Assembly (NCBI RefSeq): GCF_000970795.1 | Contig: NZ_KQ034028.1 | Coordinates: 403,179 to 467,178 of the forward strand | Source: Bombilactobacillus mellifer | Lineage (GTDB): Bacteria > Bacillota > Bacilli > Lactobacillales > Lactobacillaceae | Length of the DNA stretch: 64,000 nucleotides | Direction: 5' to 3' | Shown: positions 8,430 through 17,726 of the stretch, in pieces | Position numbering within the stretch: position 1 is the stretch's first letter | Layout: every line of letters starts with the position of its first letter | Made by a program: the position numbers and the translations under genes | The notes under the pieces: generated by a model | What the model was told of the DNA's origin: nothing | Database searches by the model: none | The model's input: only the letters and a program-made list of their open reading frames with translations

Positions 8430-8811
8430 AACAACAGTAAGTTTGTTAGAGGCTTAGAGTTTGAAAATAGGATATTAATTGATGGATTATTGTGTCAGTA
8501 ACCGAATTGTCCGGAGGATTATTGCCCTTTAGTCGAACGTTTTTTAGATGGTTATTGGCTCAATTCCGTCTTCAGCCGAGCTTTTCTTTAGAATTGATTG
8601 TGGAAAAACGGGGCTTGCATTTCATACTTGCAGCAACTACAATAAATTTTTCATTTAAAACATTTCATATCAGTTCAAAATAAAAAAATTGGAAATAGTC
8701 AGATTGGAAATTCTACTCCACCATCTATGATACTTTTGGGGTTCTTAAAATTCTGAAAATTACCCACAAGAGGACTATACAGGCTTGACAACAGCTTGTA
8801 GTTTTGTGTTA

Positions 8812-8937
8812 CAGGATATTTGACTAATAGCTGGCTAAAGCTTTATGCGTATGGTGCAGAATCTAACCGTGATTTTGCCGAGCATTCATTAGCTTGTAAT
8901 GGGCGAGATCCCAAGCGGGCAGTGACAAATGGCTTGT
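8812..8937 (+). pseudogene. Possible 3' remnant of a decayed gene
   Basis: An open frame of about 41 codons ends at the TAG at 8935-8937. It has a balanced, protein-like composition (Tyr, Trp, Asp, Arg and Asn rich) but lacks a start codon and ribosome binding site, and stops interrupt it immediately upstream. A frameshift near 8800 would join it to a few more codons. I do not recognise the family. Confidence 0.25.
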
Positions 8938-8942
8938 AGATA

Positions 8943-8956
8943 TTTCCAATTGGAAA
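8943..8956. promoter_or_regulatory. 14-bp perfect palindrome abutting the ltaS ribosome binding site
   Basis: TTTCCAATTGGAAA is a perfect palindrome immediately followed by the GGAG (8957-8960) of the LTA synthase gene. Two ATTGGAAAT half-sites lie 250 bases upstream. It could be a protein operator; no known regulator is assigned. Confidence 0.35.
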
Positions 8957-8965
8957 GGAGCTTTT

Positions 8966-10894
8966 TTGCGTAAAAAGGTACTAATTCAAAGTGGCTATGC
9001 CCTGTTGCGCCTGCTGGTTTTAGGGCTGGCAGCTTATTTGCTGTACTTTGCCTTACAATTGGCGCTCACAGGAGCATTTTGGAAAAATTTTCTGGAAACC
9101 TGGACTCGCTTCTTTGATGGAAGCAGTCCAGTTTTTTGGGTTAATTATGGAGTAGCATTAGGTTTAGTGAGTTTAATCATCACGCTCATCGGTGATTATT
9201 GGTTAGGTTTAGCTACTGCGACTAGTTTAGGAATAATTTTCATTTTTGTTGATTATACCAAAATTGTTTCGCGTTCCGAACCCTTGCTGCCGAGTGATTT
9301 TTTGATGGCTGGTCAAGCAGGTGATTTAATTCAAATGATTAAATTGAAAGCCATCTTTTTGTTGTTAGGGACCATTCTGCTGATTTTTCTGGTGGCATAT
9401 TTGTTACACCGCTGGAGCCGACCGCTATGGTGGAATTATCATACTTTAGTTTGGCCGCTACGCGTTTTGGTTGTAGTCAGCTTGGGCGGACTATTAACTC
9501 TTTTTTCCCAGGCGGGTAATTCTAAATCTTTCGCGGCTGTTAAATTAGCCCAATGGGGTATGGCAAATATTGACCACGAACAATTAGCTAACTATCAAAA
9601 TTGCGGTTCGCTAGTGGCTTTTACTTTTAATATTAAAACGGATCCCATGACTCGTCCGCAGAATTATAGTGCCGCTACAATGGCAACGATCGCTAAACGT
9701 TACCGCAATGGTTTGGCTCAGCAGAATCAAGGCAAAAAATTTGCGGATGTTAATATCATTTATATTTTAAATGAATCTTTAACAAATCCAGAACGAACCG
9801 CGGATCGTTATCCACTTACAGGAACACAAAATCCAATGCCTTATCTGACGCAAATTTTAGATAATCCTGCTGAAAATCAAGCTTCCGGTTATATGATTAG
9901 TCCTGGCTTTGGCGGCGGCACAGCGAATATTGAATTTGAAGCGAATACTGGTTTTTCTAATTACTTTTTAAATAATACACCTTACCAGGATATTCTTTCC
10001 AAAAAGAGTTACTTCCCGAGTCTAATGCATTATTTAGATGCGGCGCATTATCAATCGCAAGCTTATCATCCTTATTCCGGGACAATGTATCGCCGCCGCC
10101 AAGTCTATCCGGGATTAGGAATTAAACAATTTCGCGATCATAATCAATTAAAGGGTTTAAAGCAATCACCATATGGCCTTTATACTTCTGATGCTTCAGC
10201 ATATCCGAATTTTTATGCCCAACAAAAACGAACCCGGCAGTTTAGTTTGATGATTACCATGCAAAATCATATGCCTTTTGAGGCCGCTAAGGGAAGTAAT
10301 GCGACTTTCACTTTAGAATCACCGGTGGCTAATGATCAAGATAAGACCAATCGATTGCAAGCTTATTTTCAAGAAGTTAATGCTTCTGATCGAGCCTTTG
10401 AACATTTAGTAAACCATTATCAAAAGGCTAAAGAAAAAACTTTGATTGTTATGTACGGGGATCATTATCCGGGTGATGGAATATACGATGATTTATATAA
10501 AGCTGACACTTTGAACTCGCATGCAACCCCGTTTGTGATGGTGGCTAATTTTCCTTTAACTCAGCATAACTATGATTATTTTTCACCGAATTATATGTCT
10601 TTGTTGTTGTTACAACAATTAGGCTATCCACTAACACCGTTTTATAATATGTTAATTCAATTACAACAACAAATTCCAGTGCTGACTAAGCCACTGCAAA
10701 TTGATGCGCAAGGCAAACAATATACGGCCCGAACAGATACAGACCCTCATCAGGCCACAGAACCAAAAAATTCTGCTACTAAAAATGCTTGGACCAAAAC
10801 TCAAGTTTACCAAGATTATCGTTTATTGGAATATGATGTCACCTTTGGTAATAATTATGCCCGCAAGTACCACATGTTTGATGTCAATGATTAA
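8966..10894 (+). CDS. ltaS: Lipoteichoic acid synthase family protein (LtaS-type sulfatase fold)
   Basis: A 642-residue polyglycerolphosphate synthase that transfers glycerolphosphate from phosphatidylglycerol to build lipoteichoic acid. Five membrane segments lie in the first about 190 residues, followed by an extracellular sulfatase-fold domain. Active-site elements seen are NESLTNPER (about 267; metal-binding Glu), GFGGGTANIEFE (about 312-323; the Thr is the expected nucleophile), and MYGDHYPGDG (about 495; metal-binding Asp and His). The start is TTG 8966 with AAAGGAG upstream. The C-terminal about 60 residues are basic and polar. It is a single gene; the dlt operon elsewhere in the window modifies its product. 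An LtaS paralogue, including a primase, cannot be excluded. Confidence 0.88.
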   Translation: MRKKVLIQSGYALLRLLVLGLAAYLLYFALQLALTGAFWKNFLETWTRFFDGSSPVFWVNYGVALGLVSLIITLIGDYWLGLATATSLGIIFIFVDYTKIVSRSEPLLPSDFLMAGQAGDLIQMIKLKAIFLLLGTILLIFLVAYLLHRWSRPLWWNYHTLVWPLRVLVVVSLGGLLTLFSQAGNSKSFAAVKLAQWGMANIDHEQLANYQNCGSLVAFTFNIKTDPMTRPQNYSAATMATIAKRYRNGLAQQNQGKKFADVNIIYILNESLTNPERTADRYPLTGTQNPMPYLTQILDNPAENQASGYMISPGFGGGTANIEFEANTGFSNYFLNNTPYQDILSKKSYFPSLMHYLDAAHYQSQAYHPYSGTMYRRRQVYPGLGIKQFRDHNQLKGLKQSPYGLYTSDASAYPNFYAQQKRTRQFSLMITMQNHMPFEAAKGSNATFTLESPVANDQDKTNRLQAYFQEVNASDRAFEHLVNHYQKAKEKTLIVMYGDHYPGDGIYDDLYKADTLNSHATPFVMVANFPLTQHNYDYFSPNYMSLLLLQQLGYPLTPFYNMLIQLQQQIPVLTKPLQIDAQGKQYTARTDTDPHQATEPKNSATKNAWTKTQVYQDYRLLEYDVTFGNNYARKYHMFDVND

Positions 10895-10918
10895 CCTGAA
10901 AAAAATTTATAGAAAGAC

Positions 10919-10946
10919 TTGCAACAATCTAAAAACATGCTATTAT
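10919..10946 (+). promoter_or_regulatory. Sigma-A promoter of groESL
   Basis: TTGCAA (10919-10924), 16-base spacer, TATTAT (10941-10946), just ahead of the CIRCE operator. Confidence 0.75.
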
Positions 10947-10958
10947 ATTAATTGTTGG

Positions 10959-10985
10959 TTAGCACTAATATTAAACGAGTGCTAA
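10959..10985. promoter_or_regulatory. CIRCE operator (HrcA binding site)
   Basis: TTAGCACTA, nine-base spacer, GAGTGCTAA, matching the CIRCE consensus at all but one position. It sits directly after the groESL promoter, so the operon is expected to be repressed by HrcA and induced by heat. hrcA is not in the window. Confidence 0.95.
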
Positions 10986-11021
10986 AAGTGCTAAAAGAAA
11001 TAATTTTTTGGAGGGATTATC

Positions 11022-11306
11022 TTGTTAAAGCCATTAGGTGATCGCATTTTAGTTCAAGTTGATGAAGAAAAAGAACAAACAGTTGGTGGCATCGTTTTAG
11101 CCAATAACGCCAAAGAAAAGCCTCAAACTGGTGAAGTTGTAGCTGTCGGTGATGGCGCTCAAACTCCCGATGGGAAAATTATTCCACTGAACATTAAAAA
11201 AGGCGATAAAGTTTTATACGATAAATACGCTGGTTCAGAAGTTAAATATGAAGGTAACAAATATTTGGTCATGCATGAAAAAGATGTCATGGCAATTATT
11301 GATTAA
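11022..11306 (+). CDS. groES: Co-chaperonin GroES
   Basis: A 94-residue chaperonin cap that closes the GroEL cavity. It starts [26 protein letters not shown], including the mobile loop segment that contacts GroEL, and ends with the conserved KDVMAIID. The start is TTG 11022, supported by GGAGGG upstream and the family N-terminus. It is the first gene of the CIRCE-controlled groESL operon. Confidence 0.98.
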   Translation: MLKPLGDRILVQVDEEKEQTVGGIVLANNAKEKPQTGEVVAVGDGAQTPDGKIIPLNIKKGDKVLYDKYAGSEVKYEGNKYLVMHEKDVMAIID

Positions 11307-11327
11307 TTTAATATAATTGAAAATTGA

Positions 11328-12989
<1,662 letters not shown>

Positions 12990-13008
12990 TTTAAGTCTTA
13001 ACCTTTTT

Positions 13009-13056
13009 TAAAAAACCTCTAGAAGGAATCAATAGGTTCTTCCAGAGGTTTTTTTT
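13009..13056 (+). terminator. Intrinsic terminator after groEL
   Basis: Long hairpin AACCTCT...AGAGGTT with a further GAAGGA/TTCTTC inner stem, followed by eight T residues. Confidence 0.9.
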
Positions 13057-13078
13057 GAACAAAGAAATATCTAAGCAA

Positions 13079-13109
13079 TTGCAGTATTTCTACCGCATCA
13101 TTGTATAAT
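13079..13109 (+). promoter_or_regulatory. Probable promoter of the DXS-like gene
   Basis: TTGCAG (13079-13084), 19-base spacer, TATAAT (13104-13109), 29 bases before the start codon. The -10 is perfect; the spacer is longer than ideal. Confidence 0.6.
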
Positions 13110-13138
13110 AAGCAATAAAAGAGGGGGATTGAAAGTCA

Positions 13139-14914
13139 ATGAACCAGCATAAAAATTTTTTATTAAACCGAATTGCCGGACCCCAGGATCTTAAAAAGTT
13201 GAGTCTTGCTGAAATGAATCAATTAGCTGCTGAAATTCGCACCTTAATTGTGGAAAAAGATGCTGCTCAAGGAGGTCACCTGGGGCCAGATTTGGGGATT
13301 GTGGAAGCCACGATTGCTTACCATTATGTGTTTAATGCGCCCCAGGATAAAATTGTTTGGGATGTGTCGCATCAAACCTATCCACATAAAATGCTGACTG
13401 GAAGGGCCCAGGCTTGGCTGGATCCTGATTGTTATACGGATGTTTCGCCGTATTCCAAGCCAGACGAGAGTCCTTATGATGATTTTGCAATTGGACATAC
13501 TTCCACTTCCATTGCTTTGGCAACAGGAATGGCCAAAGCTCGGGACTTAAGAGGCGGTCAGGAAAATATAATGGCCTTAATCGGTGATGGTTCTTTGACT
13601 GGGGGGCTGGCCTTTGAGGGTTTGAACAATGCCGCCATTGAACCACACAATTTGGTAATAGTAGTTAATGATAACCAATGGTCGATTGATAAAAACGTCG
13701 GTGGAATAGTTACCGCTTTACAAAAACTCCGAGATTCCAACGGCCAAACTCCCGAAAATCCTTTTCAAGCGATGGGATTTGATTATCGTTATGTAGCCGA
13801 TGGCAATGATTTAGCAGCTATGATTGCTGCTTTTCAGGCGGTTAAAGATGTTGACCATCCGATTTTGTTACACATTAATACACTCAAAGGCCAAGGTTAT
13901 GAGCCGGCCATTCAAGCCGAGGAAGCGCATCACTGGGTCAGTCCGTTTAATTTAGCAAATGACAATCCCTTAAATCCAAAGCCTAAGACACCCAATCCGA
14001 ATTCAGTCGCCCTAGAGGTCATTCAATCCCAGATTGCGGCCGGACAAAACATTATGGCCATTACAGCGGCAATTCCAGGTGCTTTTGAGCTGGATCAATT
14101 TAAAAAGCAATACCCCGATCATTATTTAGATGTGGGTATTGCCGAACAAGAATCGGTAACTTTGGCCGCTGGGTTTGCCCGTGCAGGTGGCACACCGATT
14201 TTAATGGAAAAGTCGACGTTTTTACAACGAGCTTTTGATCAATTATCCCATGATGTGGCTGCAAATGATTTGCCCGTAGTAATGTTAGTTTCTGGGGGGA
14301 ATATTTCCGATCAATCCAAAACTCATTTAGGTATTTTTGATCAAGTCATGCTTGCTAATCTGCCTAATTGGCGATATCTAGCACCGACTACTTTAGCAGA
14401 GGAACAAGCAATGTTGGAATGGGCCATTAACCAAAAGCAGCACCCGGTAGCCATTAAAATGCCACAAGAGGTGCCCTTAAGGGATCAGCAGACCGTGACT
14501 ACAGATTACACAACGATTCACTATCATGTTCAACCAGGTCAAAAAATTGCTATTTTGGCGCTAGGAGATTTTTATCAATTAGGTCAAAAAATTGCTAGCC
14601 AACTGCAGGCGACGTTGGTTAATCCGCTGGCCGCTAATATCTTAGATGAAGCAACCCTAACTAAATTAGCTGAGGAACATGAAATTATAGTTACGCTGGA
14701 AGATAATATTTTAGATGGTGGTTTTGGACAAAAAGTAGCAGCCTATCTGGGTCCAAAAAAGGTGAAAGTTTTAAATTATGGGCAAAAACGAATTTATACT
14801 GATCAAACTCCGCTCTTTGAAAGTTATGCAGCTAATCATTTAACGGCCAAACAAATTATTTCTGATGTTCAAGCCTTGGAGCAATCGATGACAGCCCACC
14901 CTGCTTCTAGCTAG
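13139..14914 (+). CDS. DXS-like thiamine-diphosphate enzyme (1-deoxy-D-xylulose-5-phosphate synthase family)
   Basis: A 591-residue transketolase-fold protein closest to DXS (usually 620-640). It keeps GGHLGPDLGIVE (His47), WDVSHQTYPHKMLTGR (74-89), GHTSTSIALATGMA, the ThDP motif from GDG (149-151) to NDN (177-179), IAEQES with the catalytic Glu336, and STFLQRAFDQ (359-368). The DXS DRAGIVGADG segment is replaced by a shorter, dissimilar loop (about 384-393), and the YPRG Arg is Gln443, so residues that bind the glyceraldehyde phosphate in true DXS appear missing. A GAGGGGG ribosome binding site precedes the ATG. It stands alone; no MEP-pathway gene is nearby, and lactobacilli generally make isoprenoids by the mevalonate route. 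The true substrate is uncertain. Confidence 0.8.
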   Translation: MNQHKNFLLNRIAGPQDLKKLSLAEMNQLAAEIRTLIVEKDAAQGGHLGPDLGIVEATIAYHYVFNAPQDKIVWDVSHQTYPHKMLTGRAQAWLDPDCYTDVSPYSKPDESPYDDFAIGHTSTSIALATGMAKARDLRGGQENIMALIGDGSLTGGLAFEGLNNAAIEPHNLVIVVNDNQWSIDKNVGGIVTALQKLRDSNGQTPENPFQAMGFDYRYVADGNDLAAMIAAFQAVKDVDHPILLHINTLKGQGYEPAIQAEEAHHWVSPFNLANDNPLNPKPKTPNPNSVALEVIQSQIAAGQNIMAITAAIPGAFELDQFKKQYPDHYLDVGIAEQESVTLAAGFARAGGTPILMEKSTFLQRAFDQLSHDVAANDLPVVMLVSGGNISDQSKTHLGIFDQVMLANLPNWRYLAPTTLAEEQAMLEWAINQKQHPVAIKMPQEVPLRDQQTVTTDYTTIHYHVQPGQKIAILALGDFYQLGQKIASQLQATLVNPLAANILDEATLTKLAEEHEIIVTLEDNILDGGFGQKVAAYLGPKKVKVLNYGQKRIYTDQTPLFESYAANHLTAKQIISDVQALEQSMTAHPASS

Positions 14915-15155
14915 TATAAGCGCGCGCAGTCATTTTTATCCTAGATTGTGTTTTCTCAACTGCTGTGGTGGAAGTAATTGAACGTTTGCTTTCAGAAATA
15001 GTGGAATACAGATATCAAAAAGTTTCTTACTCAAGAAGAAACTTTTTTTATGTTCAATAGCAATTCTCCAGTCAGGAATTAGTAAAAAGGAAAATTGACC
15101 ACTCCAAATGAAAAGCTAATCAGTTGTGGCTAAAAATCCAGTCCAGGCCATTTGA
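14915..15155. other. Intergenic region between convergent genes; only a terminator seen
   Basis: Apart from the hairpin at 15016-15050 I see no reading frame with a start signal and no RNA motif in these 241 bases. Confidence 0.5.
15016..15050. terminator. Bidirectional intrinsic terminator
   Basis: AGTTTCTT (15021-15028) pairs with AAGAAACT (15036-15043), extended by A- and T-runs. It separates the DXS-like gene (+) from the membrane protein gene (-). Confidence 0.8.
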
Positions 15156-16778
15156 TTAAACTTTACGGCAAAGGATGCAATACAAGAAGAAGCCACTGGT
15201 AACACTACTTAAAACCGCTCCCAGAAGGGCCAGCTTAGTGGGTTGATAAAAAATTTTAATCTGAAGCGCTTGGCGATGGGGTGGGATCTCGATAGCAAGT
15301 AATCCGTGATTACTAAATTGAGCCTCTTGGGATTTTTGCTGGGGGATTTGGTAGCGATAACCCCGATAGGCGGTACGCGGTAATTCGATGGTCTTCCCTG
15401 CAGCGGAACTAGTCGTTTGAATAAGAAGCTGTTCAGGGTTGTTTTGTAAAATTCGGTAATGATTATGGCGGGCAATTTCTGACGGTGTAGGATCATGGCT
15501 TAATTGCATGCGCCACGCATTTAATTTAGCGGGCTGGTATTCTCCCATACTAATAGAATATTCCTGTGAAAAATCCGCTGGAATCAAAGCCTTTCGTTGT
15601 TGATAAAATTGGTAGTTATTAGTGACGGGAACGAGGAAAAAATAACCTACTATTAATACAAAAATCCCTCCCAGAATGCCACCTTGCTGGCGCTGTTGGG
15701 CAATAATTTGTCCCGCAACTCCCGCGACTACTAAAACTTCTAAGGGCAAAATTAGGGTATTAAAGCGAATGACCGTTTGTAATAGAACAATAGGTTGAAA
15801 AAGTTTGACCGCGACGCGAATTAAAAAATTACTGTAAATAAAAATTGTTAATATACCGGCGATGATTGCGATTTGATCGAGAAAACGAGCGGTTAGCCGA
15901 TGCTGGACCTGTTGATAAATTAAATAAATACTACACAACAAAAAAAGAATAAATAAAGTGGAAAAGACACTGCTGAGCGTAAAATCATTATGAATAATTT
16001 GGTAAGATCCGTCATTGGCGCGCGTAGTATCGGTATATTTTTGTGCCGTATATTGTTGGATGAAAGGCAATAAAAAAGCCGCACATAATCCTAATGCCCA
16101 AGCAGCACTTTGACATAGAACTTTGATCAAGTTTCGAGATTGTGCATTATGCCATAAATTCAGCAGGCTAAAAAGCAGGACATAGGCACAAGCCAAAAGA
16201 AAAGTTAAAATATGACTCAAGAGCAGGGCACTCATACTGCCGGCTAAAAGGAACTTAAATTGCAATTGGTTTTGCCGGATTTTTTCTAAACTTAAAATAA
16301 CCAACGGAATAAAAATTAACGCCCAGCCTTCGCCGATAGCTGTTCGGGTGTAGATGGCCGTGAGATAATAATTAGAAAGTAAATATAAGGGAGCAGCTAA
16401 AAGATTGGCATAATAGTTGTGGAAAAGTTCATTAGTTGTCCAAGTAATCGTAATAATTGCTAAAATAGAAATAATGATGATCATCGCTAGATAAACTTTT
16501 ACGACACCACAACCCAAGGCCACCAAAATGGCGAAAGGATAAAGAAAAAAATTGCTATAAAAAAAGCCGACACCGTAGCCCAGGGTATGAAGATATTCAA
16601 AACCAATCGGATTCGGAAAATGTCCTGCCTGCAGATTATGGGCTAAAGTTTGTAGACGGGCAATATGAAATTTGGGATCATAACCAGTCGCCCAAGTCTG
16701 TTGCATCAAGGGAATCAGACTAATGATTAAGGTAATGATTAAGGTGCTCATAAAAAGGAATTTGCGTTTAGGATTCAT
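15156..16778 (-). CDS. Polytopic membrane protein, PTPS-related / GT-C-like family
   Basis: A 540-residue protein with about eleven to thirteen membrane segments and a hydrophilic extracellular region near the C-terminus (about 415-505), ending in one more membrane segment. The N-terminus has TGYDPKFHIARL right after the first membrane segment (Asp34, His38). This Asp-His arrangement is typical of the first extracellular loop of GT-C type glycosyltransferases and of the Firmicutes '6-pyruvoyl-tetrahydropterin synthase-related membrane protein' family, whose name is historical and does not indicate pterin chemistry. A role in transferring sugars from a lipid-linked donor to an envelope polymer is an inference. 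It is monocistronic and divergent from ymdB. Confidence 0.7.
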   Translation of the reverse strand: MNPKRKFLFMSTLIITLIISLIPLMQQTWATGYDPKFHIARLQTLAHNLQAGHFPNPIGFEYLHTLGYGVGFFYSNFFLYPFAILVALGCGVVKVYLAMIIIISILAIITITWTTNELFHNYYANLLAAPLYLLSNYYLTAIYTRTAIGEGWALIFIPLVILSLEKIRQNQLQFKFLLAGSMSALLLSHILTFLLACAYVLLFSLLNLWHNAQSRNLIKVLCQSAAWALGLCAAFLLPFIQQYTAQKYTDTTRANDGSYQIIHNDFTLSSVFSTLFILFLLCSIYLIYQQVQHRLTARFLDQIAIIAGILTIFIYSNFLIRVAVKLFQPIVLLQTVIRFNTLILPLEVLVVAGVAGQIIAQQRQQGGILGGIFVLIVGYFFLVPVTNNYQFYQQRKALIPADFSQEYSISMGEYQPAKLNAWRMQLSHDPTPSEIARHNHYRILQNNPEQLLIQTTSSAAGKTIELPRTAYRGYRYQIPQQKSQEAQFSNHGLLAIEIPPHRQALQIKIFYQPTKLALLGAVLSSVTSGFFLYCILCRKV

Positions 16779-16801
16779 TACTGTTCCTTACTGAATTAAA
16801 A

Positions 16802-16832
16802 TTGAAATGTTCCGAGATTCTGTTGAAATGTT
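16802..16832. promoter_or_regulatory. Direct repeat TTGAAATGTT spaced 21 bases in a divergent promoter region
   Basis: TTGAAATGTT occurs at 16802-16811 and 16823-16832, exactly two helical turns apart, between the divergent membrane protein gene and ymdB. This geometry suits a regulator binding twice on the same DNA face. The second copy could also act as a -35 (TTGAAA, 17 bases, TATCAC). Confidence 0.35.
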
Positions 16833-16904
16833 ACTATATATAAAATATCACAAAAGCTGTGTCAAGAGCTTAGAATTATTATGGGACCTAGTTAGGAGAA
16901 TATT

Positions 16905-17690
16905 ATGCGAGTTTTATTTGTCGGCGATGTAGTGGGAGATATTGGGGTGCAGGCGATTGCCACCTACTTGCCGCCCTTAAAAAAAAGTTATCATCCGCAG
17001 GTGACCATTGTGAATGGTGAAAATGCCGCCCAGGGTCGCGGAATCAAAGCCCCGCAATTTAAAGCACTACTGCATGCCGGCGCCGACATTATTACGTTAG
17101 GCAATCATGCTTGGGATAAGTACGAGGTGCAAGCGTTATTACAGCAAAATGATAATTTATTGCGGCCGGCTAATTACCCGGGAGAACAGACTCCCGGGCA
17201 AGGAATGGTAATCAAACGGGTCAATGAGCAGCAGTTAGCTGTTATTAATTTACAAGGTCGAGCTTTAATGAATCCTTTGGATGATCCTTTTCGCACAGTA
17301 GATCGCTTATTAGCGCAAATCCCAGCCACGGCCAATGTTTTAATTGACTTTCATGCTGAAACAACTAGTGAAAAAACAGCCTTTGCTTATTATGTGGATG
17401 GGCGTGTAGGAGCGGTGTTAGGCACACATACACATGTTCAGACTAATGATGCACGAATTTTGCCTAAAGGGACCGCCTTTGTAACCGATGTGGGCATGAC
17501 TGGTTCTTATGATGGTGTTTTAGGAGTGAAAGTAGCCAATAGTATTCAACGCTTCGTAACGCAACGGCCGACCAAATATGAAGTAGATGATCATGGCCGC
17601 CCCCAAATTAATTATTGTTTACTTGATCTAGCAGCACATAACCAGATCCAAGTGGGTCAGATTAATCCAGATCATCCTTTTACCAATTAA
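16905..17690 (+). CDS. ymdB: YmdB-family metallophosphoesterase (cyclic nucleotide phosphodiesterase)
   Basis: A 261-residue calcineurin-like phosphodiesterase; B. subtilis YmdB hydrolyses 2',3'- and 3',5'-cyclic nucleotides and affects motility/biofilm decisions. Metal-binding motifs in order are FVGDVVGDIG (5-14), NGENAAQGRG, LGNHAWDKYE, DFHAETTSEK and GTHTHVQTND. All expected His, Asp and Asn ligands are present. The ATG follows AGGAG. In many Firmicutes ymdB follows rny; here it lies ahead of mutS, 36 bases away, and may be co-transcribed with it. Confidence 0.93.
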   Translation: MRVLFVGDVVGDIGVQAIATYLPPLKKSYHPQVTIVNGENAAQGRGIKAPQFKALLHAGADIITLGNHAWDKYEVQALLQQNDNLLRPANYPGEQTPGQGMVIKRVNEQQLAVINLQGRALMNPLDDPFRTVDRLLAQIPATANVLIDFHAETTSEKTAFAYYVDGRVGAVLGTHTHVQTNDARILPKGTAFVTDVGMTGSYDGVLGVKVANSIQRFVTQRPTKYEVDDHGRPQINYCLLDLAAHNQIQVGQINPDHPFTN

Positions 17691-17726
17691 TGTCAAATTA
17701 CGAATGAATTAGGAGTAAATTGTTTC

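Larger units (their letters stand above)
8430..8965. other. 536-bp gene-free stretch between rex and ltaS, possible gene remnants
   Basis: No open frame with a credible start and ribosome binding site. An open stretch at 8492-8683 has no ribosome binding site and low-complexity composition. Near the end, the frame from about 8812 to 8937 reads GYLTNSWLKLYAYGAESNRD and then on to GRDPKRAVTNGL before a stop. It looks protein-like in composition but has no start and is preceded by stops, suggesting a decayed gene end. ATTGGAAAT occurs at 8688-8696 and 8703-8711, and again as part of a palindrome at 8943-8956. Confidence 0.4.

Noticed and set aside
8492..8683. 63-codon open frame after rex
   Set aside because: No ribosome binding site, composition not protein-like, no recognisable motif.
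10701..10985. 94-codon frame overlapping the end of ltaS and the groES promoter
   Set aside because: It overlaps a real gene in another frame, runs through the promoter and CIRCE, and has no start signal.
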